A DNA stretch of 11,474 nucleotides, taken from NCBI GenBank assembly GCA_964355545.1, contig CAYHEK010000050.1:1-11474 (forward strand), in the 5' to 3' direction. The notes beneath the pieces were generated by a model, which was not told the origin of the DNA, made no database searches, and saw only the letters and a list, made by a program, of their open reading frames with translations. Shown one piece after another: positions 7,484 to 11,474 of the stretch (position 1 is the first letter of the stretch; each line of letters starts with the position of its first letter). Origin of the DNA: JAPLGE01 sp964355545. GTDB taxonomy: Bacteria; Bipolaricaulota; Bipolaricaulia; UBA7950; UBA9294. The position numbers and the translations under genes were made by a program.

Positions 7484-7513
7484 TTGGCTTGCGAAAGGAG
7501 GGCAAGCTAGAAT
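7484..7513 (+). promoter_or_regulatory. Promoter with overlapping inverted repeats, upstream of the 7570 ORF
   Basis: TTGGCT (7484-7489) and TAGAAT (7508-7513; 5 of 6 matches to TATAAT) are separated by 18 bases. The spacer is almost filled by the inverted repeat GCTTGC (7487-7492) and GCAAGC (7502-7507). A second small palindrome, AGCTA-GAA-TAGCT (7505-7517), overlaps the -10. Placement between the boxes suggests an operator, though no regulator is encoded nearby. Confidence 0.45.
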
Positions 7514-7569
7514 AGCTTCCGGACCCGAATACCCGTGGCGGATCGCTTGCCGTATCGAGAGGTGAAGGC

Positions 7570-7830
7570 TTGAGGCAAGAAGAGAAAGAACGCGGTGTCG
7601 TTGGCTCCGAGGCCTTGCGCGAGGAGCGGGCGGAGAACGGCGAACTGGAGGCGGTCCTCCTTGAAATGTTGAACGGGGGCCGTGTGCGAGATCTTGCCCT
7701 ATGGATGGGGGTGCTGCGCGCCATGGGGGAGGAGACTCGTGGCGGTTCCGGCGAAGAGAGCACGGGCGAAGGGTCTGATCCAAGCGTCACAGGGCCTTCC
7801 GCAGGGTCCGCACCTGGACACCCAGCTTGA
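7570..7830 (+). CDS. Small charged hypothetical protein, C-terminus replaced by repeat B
   Basis: An 86-residue ORF of no recognised family. Residues 1-55 are rich in Glu and Arg and look helical (ELEAVLLEMLNGGRVRDLAL); residues 56-86 are Gly/Ser/Pro-rich and disordered. The TTG start at 7570 follows GAGAGGTGAAGG at suitable spacing, and the promoter at 7484-7513 is correctly placed. The codons from Gly-Ser-Asp-Pro onward, including the stop, lie inside repeat copy B (7771-7851). The present C-terminus therefore probably comes from the repeat, and the original gene may have been longer. Coding status rests on the upstream signals and the plausible helical part only. It may be a truncated remnant. 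Confidence 0.35.
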   Translation: MRQEEKERGVVGSEALREERAENGELEAVLLEMLNGGRVRDLALWMGVLRAMGEETRGGSGEESTGEGSDPSVTGPSAGSAPGHPA

Positions 7831-7851
7831 CGAGGGGCGAATCCGTCCGAT
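7771..7851 (+). repeat. Diverged direct repeat, copy B
   Basis: The second copy of the segment at 7330-7414. It begins with the same GGGTCTGATC and, like copy A, is preceded by CGAA. It retains the GTCC...GGAC hairpin and the GGGGCGAATCCG block. It overlaps the 3' end of the ORF at 7570-7830. The equivalent of the inverted-repeat arm is decayed here (about 16 of 22 positions match). Confidence 0.55.
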
Positions 7852-7915
7852 TCAGCGAGTTGGAGTATGCTTCGCCTCCAGACGGACCCCTGGAGGCAGT
7901 GCGGGCGGTAGTGGT

Positions 7916-8293
7916 ATGGGCAGGCGTTTGATTAAGGCATGGTCAGAGATCCGACAAGGTGAATGGCTCCGGGAAAGGCACCTTGTCGGCGGGGGAATCC
8001 GCTGGTGGGTCAGGAGCACGACGCGGCTCGCGCGGACCCACAAGCTCGACCCCCGCGTCTTCCTCGCCCTGGCGCTTCTCGGGGCGATTCTCGAAGGGTT
8101 GTTCTACCTTCCCTGGTTCAAGGGAGAGGCGCCTGCACTGGCGTTTCTCGTTGCTCTGCGGTTCGTCGGGCTGATCGCGCCAATCTACATCTTGCTCAGA
8201 GGGAAAGGCATCGCCGCGGCGGTCAACGCCTCGCTTGTCGTCGGTTGGAGCCTGAGTACGGCGTGGAGCGTCTGCTACTACGTCTACCTCTAG
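7916..8293 (+). CDS. Small three-helix membrane protein
   Basis: A 125-residue protein of unknown family. An N-terminal cytoplasmic-like basic region (residues 1-45, many Arg and Lys) is followed by three hydrophobic segments: VFLALALLGAILEGLFYLPW (about 46-66), a second around ALAFLVALRFVGLIAPIYIL, and a third at the C-terminus (ASLVVGWSLSTAWSVCYYVYL). The frame is open further upstream to 7682, but that part overlaps repeat B and is not protein-like. ATG 7916 is the first sensible start, preceded only by weak purine-rich sequence (GGCGG, GGAGG further up). No clear promoter is visible. TATGCT at 7866 could be a -10 but lacks a -35. It may be a single-gene unit ahead of the cold-shock gene. 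Confidence 0.55.
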   Translation: MGRRLIKAWSEIRQGEWLRERHLVGGGIRWWVRSTTRLARTHKLDPRVFLALALLGAILEGLFYLPWFKGEAPALAFLVALRFVGLIAPIYILLRGKGIAAAVNASLVVGWSLSTAWSVCYYVYL

Positions 8294-8414
8294 CCGCAGT
8301 TCGCCTGGCAGCTCGCGTGGCGGACGGCGCCCTGGAACGCTGGGCGTGTAGGGGAGCCGTAGCTGGGGGAGCGACATCGGAAGTGAGGCACAGGCAGAGG
8401 AAACTCAGTTTGCC

Positions 8415-8442
8415 TTGCGGTTTCCAGAATCGGGGATATAAT
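8415..8442 (+). promoter_or_regulatory. Promoter of the cold-shock gene
   Basis: TTGCGG (8415-8420) and a perfect TATAAT (8437-8442) are separated by 16 bases. Transcription would start near 8449, giving a leader of about 108 bases before the ATG. It is the best sigma70-type promoter in the window. Confidence 0.75.
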
Positions 8443-8448
8443 CCCGTT

Positions 8449-8556
8449 GTTGTTGGTTGTCTTGCAGTCGTTTTACCTCGAGGGTGGGTTCGTTCCCCTT
8501 TCATCTAGAACGTTCTGCCGACATCAAATCTCCAACACTAAGGAGGTAGATCGACC
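8449..8556 (+). promoter_or_regulatory. Long 5' leader and strong ribosome binding site of the cold-shock gene
   Basis: The predicted leader starts G/T-rich (TTGTTGTTGGTTGTCTTG), contains a perfect 10-base palindrome AGAACGTTCT (8507-8516), and ends with AAGGAGGT (8540-8547), 9 bases from the ATG. Long structured leaders that control translation with temperature are typical of cspA-type mRNAs. Whether this leader does so is inferred. Confidence 0.5.
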
Positions 8557-8862
8557 ATGGCAGAGCGCGAAATTGGCAAAGTCAAGTGGTTCAACGACGC
8601 CAAGGGGTATGGCTTCATCGAGCGACCCCAAGGCGGAGACGTGTTCGTCCACTTCAGTTCCGTTCGCGGCGCGGGATTTAGGACGCTGAGCGAGGGGCAG
8701 AAGGTGGAGTATGCCGTTGCCGAGGGTCAAAGAGGCCCCCAGGCGCAGGACGTCAGCCCCGTCGCGGCTGAGGTTCAGGAGGTCCCGCAGGCGGCGAGCG
8801 TCACGACCGCCGTAGCCGAGGCCGAAGCGGCCCCAGAGGCGCAGGAAGTGAGCGCCGTCTAG
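8557..8862 (+). CDS. csp: Cold-shock domain protein with acidic/Ala-rich C-terminal extension
   Basis: A CspA-family single-strand nucleic acid-binding protein (RNA chaperone) of 101 residues. Residues 1-67 form the cold-shock domain: GKVKWFNDAKGYGFIE includes the RNP1 motif KGYGFI, VFVHF is RNP2, and GPQAQDV is the usual last strand. The family normally ends near residue 65-70. Here residues 68-101 add a tail rich in Ala, Glu and Val with no Lys or Arg, containing two related pieces (EVQEVPQA and EAQEVSAV). The ATG is fixed by AAGGAGGT 9 bases upstream. The gene forms its own unit, with a consensus promoter, a long leader and a terminator at 8890-8925. The family assignment is firm. The tail could modulate RNA binding or protein contacts, but this is inferred. 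Confidence 0.95.
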   Translation: MAEREIGKVKWFNDAKGYGFIERPQGGDVFVHFSSVRGAGFRTLSEGQKVEYAVAEGQRGPQAQDVSPVAAEVQEVPQAASVTTAVAEAEAAPEAQEVSAV

Positions 8863-8889
8863 AAGACGAAGCTCGACTGAGATGATAAG

Positions 8890-8925
8890 AGCGGCGTAGG
8901 CACAGGGCCTGCGCCGCTTTCTTTC
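8890..8925 (+). terminator. Rho-independent terminator of the cold-shock gene
   Basis: A 12-bp stem (AGCGGCGTAGGC, 8890-8901, with GCCTGCGCCGCT, 8907-8918, including one T-G wobble) has a 5-base loop and is followed by TTCTTTC. It lies 28 bases after the stop. Confidence 0.8.
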
Positions 8926-9176
8926 GACTTCGATAGGAGCAGAGAGCGTCGCGCTGCTGAGGCCGGCAGGATTCACTTGGCCCGTCAGCCTCACCGTCCC
9001 GCGAATGGAGCTGGCGCGACTCTCCTGAGAACCTTCTATGTCTCTGTTCCATTCGGCGTGATGCCCTCTGATGACCCATCTGACCGAGATCTCTCCAGTG
9101 GAGGGGGCATCGGCGGGCTTGGCGTGTCTGGGCGAAGCGACCGTGGAGGATATCACGGCGATGGACGAGGAAAGCG
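8926..9176. other. Intergenic, no gene recognised
   Basis: Open frames exist on both strands, but none has a credible ribosome site or protein-like composition. The long minus-strand frame here runs straight through the cold-shock gene. No promoter for the following phage-type gene was identified with confidence. Confidence 0.3.
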
Positions 9177-9543
9177 ATGATGAGGCCGACTGCCGAAACA
9201 CCCTTACCAAAAGGACTCAAAGGGAGACCGAGACGAGAACGGCCGTTTCCTCCCTGGCCACACGATTCCAGGACCGGGGGCACCGTACGCGAAGCGAGTC
9301 GCTGAACTCAGGACCGCCCTGCTAGACGCCGTGACGCCGGAAGACGTGGCCGCGATGCTCCGGGCGATGATCGACAAGGCGAAAAGCGGAGACTCCGTAG
9401 CCTTCCGTATTCTAGCGCCTTACTTATTGGGGCGGCCCGTAGAGGCAGCCGACCGCGAGGCCATGGAGCTGCCCGAGAAACGCCCCATCGTCCTTCGGCT
9501 CGCGAGGCCTTTGCCGTCCTCCGCCGGGCTGGGGGCTCCCTAA
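9177..9543 (+). pseudogene. Frameshifted prophage-type gene (DUF5681/small-terminase-associated type)
   Basis: The start region ATGATG (9177) has a good ribosome site, GAGGAAAG (9167-9174), and reads MMRPTAETPLPKGLKGRPRRE before diverging; that frame stops at 9303-9305. The next frame, closed by TGA at 9181-9183 and having no ATG, GTG or TTG start before 9331, continues as NGRFLPGHTIPGPGAPYAKR, then VAELRTALLDAVTPEDV and AKSGDSVAFRILAPYLLGRP, ending at TAA 9543. Joined at about 9225-9240, the two parts give a colinear protein of about 120 residues. It resembles small phage proteins with an NGRFxPG opening and a TPED...AKxGD helical domain, often found near terminase genes. One base too many (or two too few) explains the break. 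Sequencing error or programmed frameshifting are alternatives. No other phage gene is present in the window. Confidence 0.6.
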
Positions 9544-9576
9544 TCTAGTCCGGGCGACCTCGCCGAGGGGGGAGAG

Positions 9577-9607
9577 AGAGGGCTAGGCCCTCTTCCCACC
9601 CCTTTTT
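9577..9607 (+). terminator. Possible terminator after the phage-type pseudogene
   Basis: A perfect 7-bp stem, AGAGGGC (9577-9583) and GCCCTCT (9587-9593), with a TAG loop is followed by TCCCACCCCTTTTT. The T-run is displaced by about 9 bases, so termination would be weak. The loop also contains the stop codon of the minus-strand small ORF. Confidence 0.35.
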
Positions 9608-9651
9608 CCGCCCTTCTTCCCGCCCGTCTTCCCGCCGGCCTTCCTGAGCAT
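9583..9651 (-). CDS. Possible 22-residue Lys/Gly-rich peptide or C-terminal gene remnant
   Basis: On the minus strand, ATG (9651-9649) follows GGAGG (9664-9660) by 8 bases. It reads MLRKAGGKTGGKKGGKRGGK and two more residues to TAG. The frame is open only slightly further upstream (to TRVAHVRLTEEVRK, preceded by TGA). The peptide is strongly basic with a repeating GGK pattern, as in tails of DNA- or RNA-binding proteins. It may therefore be the end of a decayed gene rather than an independent peptide. The strand is almost pure purine here, so the ribosome-site match could be chance. Confidence 0.25.
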   Translation of the reverse strand: MLRKAGGKTGGKKGGKRGGKRA

Positions 9652-9830
9652 CTTCCTCACCTCCTCGGTGAGTCTAACGTGTGCAACACGGGTTCACAAC
9701 TCCGGCGGCGAGGTCAGAGCCAAGGGTTTCACCTTACGAGTGGTCCGACGACGGGGGCAGGGTCACGCAGGCGGTAGCGGCAGACTAACCTGGACCGAAC
9801 ACCCGGGGCGGGCCATGGATATCCTGGAAT
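9652..9830. other. Intergenic, no gene recognised
   Basis: No frame on either strand shows recognisable protein motifs between the small basic ORF and the promoter at 9831. The stretch begins with a polypyrimidine tract continuing from 9589. Confidence 0.3.
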
Positions 9831-9860
9831 TTGACTGGGCTGGCGCACCTTCGTTATTGT
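9831..9860 (+). promoter_or_regulatory. Promoter of the HELEH-protein gene
   Basis: TTGACT (9831-9836, 5 of 6) and TATTGT (9855-9860, 4 of 6) are separated by 18 bases. Transcription would begin near 9867, leaving a leader of about 110 bases that contains a small hairpin (CACGG...CCGTG) and several GGAGG-like sequences. Confidence 0.5.
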
Positions 9861-9979
9861 GATCACGGTGTGGCCCGTGCCGAAGGAGGTGCGAGGCGAA
9901 GGCTGTTGCATGCTGGGGAGGTGCTTCTGTATGGAAGCGCCTGTTCTACGTCTTCCTTGGAGGAAGAGGAGGTGGAAGC

Positions 9980-11182
9980 ATGAGGACGAACAGACTTGTC
10001 GTGGTTGGCCTGTGGACGATCGTGGCGCTCCTCGGTTTCGTGGTCTGGGGAGCGGCCGACCAAGTGACTGAGGACCACATGTTCAAACTGGGACCTCATC
10101 GTACGATCGCCTGGGAGTTCACTGTCTACGAGAAGGGGGAGATTCGGATCCTCGTCAAGTGGAAGGAACCAGTGCCCCTGGAATTTAGCCTGTATGGCCC
10201 CGGCCGAACTGAGCCCTACTTAAGGGGCCAGGATAGGAGCCCGCTTGACGTTCGGTTCACAATACCCGGCGAGGCGCCGGCTGCCGGAACGGGATGGCAA
10301 CTCAAGCTCACCAATCCCACCACTGGCAACGTTTCCGAAGGAGAGATCACATTCAGTTACCCCGAGACCCTGCCCACAATTCAGTCCTTCCGTTGTACCT
10401 TGACCTTCATCAGGCAAGATGGGGCGGTCTCCACGTACGCCGGCTTCACTACGGACGAGTTCCAGCTTTCTTGGACTACAAGTACGGCGACGGAGCTGAC
10501 CATGGGGTTCAGTTGTGGCCCAGTGCCCGCGGAGCTCCCCCCTGGCGTTGCCGAAGACTGCCCGTCGCATAGCGAGCAGGTTCCCGCAGCGTCCGTGGAA
10601 CACGGATCACGTGCGCAGCCGTCGCTAAGCTTCCACGGTGCAATCTTCACCCTGACCGCCGCGAATGACCATGGCACGACCCAGGCAACGATCCGGGTGC
10701 TCCCCAAGGTCCCGATCGGTTACCAGAGTGCTGTTTGCATCGGCTGCATGCCCTGCGAGAACTGTGGTCACTCCTCCGAGACGGAACGCTTGCTCCAACT
10801 GCTTCAGGAGATCGACACGAAAGTTCGGGCAGGTTGTATTCGAAACAACACGAACCTGGATCGGTTCAACGATCCGTACTTGCGGGGCACCTTCACCGAC
10901 GATCTGTTGCGGGCGATGTCGTCGCTTGTCATCTACCCGGACGATGGTGAGCTCCCCGACGCCGGCGGGAGAACCGTGTGCGACACGGGCTACGGGTACA
11001 CGCCCGGAGACAAGGAGTACATCATGATTTGTCTGCGGAAGGGTGCAGACGGGCTGACTCTCTTGCACGAACTTGAGCACTACGTTGATCCCAACACGAC
11101 CGAATGCCGCGCGGCCTGGGTAGCTCAATCGTGCTACGGGTGTCCGTCGGCGGGGCTCCCATGTCCTACCTGTTCCCAGTGA
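9980..11182 (+). CDS. Secreted cysteine-rich protein with HExxH metalloprotease motif
   Basis: A 400-residue protein, exported by an N-terminal hydrophobic signal or anchor (residues 6-26, VVVGLWTIVALLGFVVWGAA). Residues about 30-125 and 130-245 look like two beta-sandwich domains (alternating short strands, FTVYEKGEIRILVKW and FTLTAANDHGTTQATIRV). C253, C256, C259 and C262 form CIGCMPCENC. Residues 265-400 form a C-terminal domain ending in TLLHELEHYVDPNTTEC: H363, E364 and H367 match the zinc-protease HExxH motif, and E375 is a candidate third ligand. CxxC pairs follow (CYGCPS, CPTC). It is probably a zinc metallopeptidase acting outside the cytoplasm; activity is inferred and no family was identified. 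AGGAGGT lies 6 bases before the ATG. It is a single-gene unit with a promoter at 9831 and a hairpin after the stop. Confidence 0.8.
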   Translation: MRTNRLVVVGLWTIVALLGFVVWGAADQVTEDHMFKLGPHRTIAWEFTVYEKGEIRILVKWKEPVPLEFSLYGPGRTEPYLRGQDRSPLDVRFTIPGEAPAAGTGWQLKLTNPTTGNVSEGEITFSYPETLPTIQSFRCTLTFIRQDGAVSTYAGFTTDEFQLSWTTSTATELTMGFSCGPVPAELPPGVAEDCPSHSEQVPAASVEHGSRAQPSLSFHGAIFTLTAANDHGTTQATIRVLPKVPIGYQSAVCIGCMPCENCGHSSETERLLQLLQEIDTKVRAGCIRNNTNLDRFNDPYLRGTFTDDLLRAMSSLVIYPDDGELPDAGGRTVCDTGYGYTPGDKEYIMICLRKGADGLTLLHELEHYVDPNTTECRAAWVAQSCYGCPSAGLPCPTCSQ

Positions 11183-11206
11183 GGTTGTAGCGGTGAAGCC
11201 AACTTC

Positions 11207-11249
11207 GGGGGCGGCCGGGTGCGGCCACGTGGTCACCTGGCCGCTCCCC
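11207..11249 (+). terminator. Large GC-rich hairpin after the HELEH-protein gene
   Basis: GGGGGCGGCC (11207-11216) pairs with GGCCGCTCCCC (11239-11249) with one bulged T. Inside, GGTG pairs with CACC around the palindrome CCACGTGG. It lies 24 bases after the stop. There is no T-run, so it may protect the 3' end or assist rho rather than act as a classical terminator. Confidence 0.45.
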
Positions 11250-11305
11250 GTCGTGTATCCTCACCGCCCGATGCAGAGGGAAAGAGAAATGCCCCGCCGG
11301 GCCGG

Positions 11306-11396
11306 TCTCACATCCTGGTGGAGCCGACGTGACTGATGTGAGAACCTTCGTGCTCAGCTGCGCTTGGTGCTAGCAGACCGTGCCCGCTTCCGCGGG
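11306..11396 (+). other. Run of hairpins, possible structured RNA or 5' leader
   Basis: Three successive stems are visible. TCTCACATC (11306-11314) pairs with GATGTGAGA (11335-11343), 9 bp. TGCT-C-AGC pairs with GCTAGCA at about 11351-11376, 7 bp with one bulge. CCCGC-TTCC-GCGGG spans 11383-11396. GGGTTCAAGTCTC follows, resembling a tRNA T-arm, and ACCA occurs soon after, but no full cloverleaf can be drawn. The segment precedes a possible start codon at 11465. Confidence 0.3.
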
Positions 11397-11464
11397 TTCA
11401 AGTCTCCTGCGGCGTACCAGTCCCAGAGACCCCTTCTCTAGGCTCTCTTGCGAGGGAGGACCTG

Positions 11465-11474
11465 ATGGGACTTG
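11465..11474 (+). CDS. Possible start of a gene cut by the window edge
   Basis: ATG at 11465 follows GGGAGGA (11454-11460) with a 4-base spacer. Only three codons (Met-Gly-Leu) are present, so nothing can be said about the product. Confidence 0.25.

Noticed and set aside
7143..7790. Minus-strand 215-residue ORF across both repeats
   Set aside because: Composition is Ser/Pro/Arg-rich and random-looking. The real transposase remnant is in a different minus-strand frame.
8524..9210. Minus-strand 228-residue ORF covering the cold-shock gene
   Set aside because: It runs antisense through an unambiguous cold-shock gene and its terminator, and has no recognisable motif or ribosome site.
9071..9325. 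84-residue plus-strand ORF upstream of the phage-type gene
   Set aside because: No ribosome site is present, and it overlaps the frameshifted gene in a frame with no family-like sequence.
11340..11420. Type II tRNA (Leu- or Ser-like) ending at the ACCA near 11417-11420
   Set aside because: The variable-arm-like hairpin and T-loop-like GGGTTCAAGT are suggestive, but the T-stem does not pair at normal loop length. No 5' acceptor strand complementary to GCGGCGT occurs at the right distance, and no D-arm/anticodon arm can be drawn.
11420..11474. TPP riboswitch, from AGAGACCCCTT and GACCTGAT
   Set aside because: The two conserved pieces are too far apart and the remaining TPP consensus elements are absent within the window.
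1..11474. CRISPR array
   Set aside because: No regularly spaced identical direct repeats were seen; the only direct repeat is the diverged pair at 7330 and 7771.

Overview
This is a GC-rich stretch of bacterial chromosome whose genes are mostly short single-gene units separated by mobile debris. The largest secreted protein combines DUF11-type, PKD-type and lamin-tail domains. That mix, the high GC and the many family-poor membrane or secreted proteins would fit a candidate-phylum anaerobe such as Bipolaricaulota/Acetothermia. This is only an impression: there is no rRNA or phylogenetic marker here.

Layout. 11-3307 encodes a 1098-residue exported multidomain adhesin-like protein, followed by a strong terminator (3457-3488). 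3672-4286 encodes a seven-helix SWEET/PQ-loop-like membrane protein. Positions 4385-7352 hold the most interesting unit. A 23-nt near-perfect inverted repeat (22/23) flanks a two-gene operon that overlaps by ATGA. The first gene encodes a 709-residue fusion of a GNAT acetyltransferase, a PIN nuclease with intact acidic residues, a possible second GNAT-like domain and an ASCH-like C-terminal domain. The second encodes a stand-alone ASCH-domain protein. Next comes the C-terminal piece of an IS630-family transposase on the minus strand, whose stop codon interlocks with the ASCH stop.

7330-7414 and 7771-7851 are two diverged direct copies of a repeat that starts with the same terminal sequence. 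One copy abuts the broken transposase and the other supplies the last codons of a small ORF (7570-7830), so the repeat looks mobile. 7916-8293 encodes a small three-helix membrane protein.

8415-8925 is a textbook cold-shock unit: promoter, ~108-nt leader, strong ribosome binding site, cold-shock domain protein with an extra acidic/alanine-rich tail, and terminator. 9177-9543 is a frameshifted prophage-type gene (DUF5681/small-terminase-associated type). A tiny Lys/Gly-rich ORF lies convergent to it. 9831-11249 is a single-gene unit encoding a secreted, cysteine-rich protein with an HELEH metalloprotease motif and a CxxCxxCxxC cluster. The last 220 bases contain several hairpins and possibly the start of another gene.

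Working together: only the GNAT-PIN-ASCH and ASCH pair is clearly an operon. A predicted RNase domain, an acetyltransferase and two PUA-fold RNA-binding domains within flanking repeats suggest a toxin-antitoxin, RNA-processing or defence cassette, but this is inferred from architecture only.
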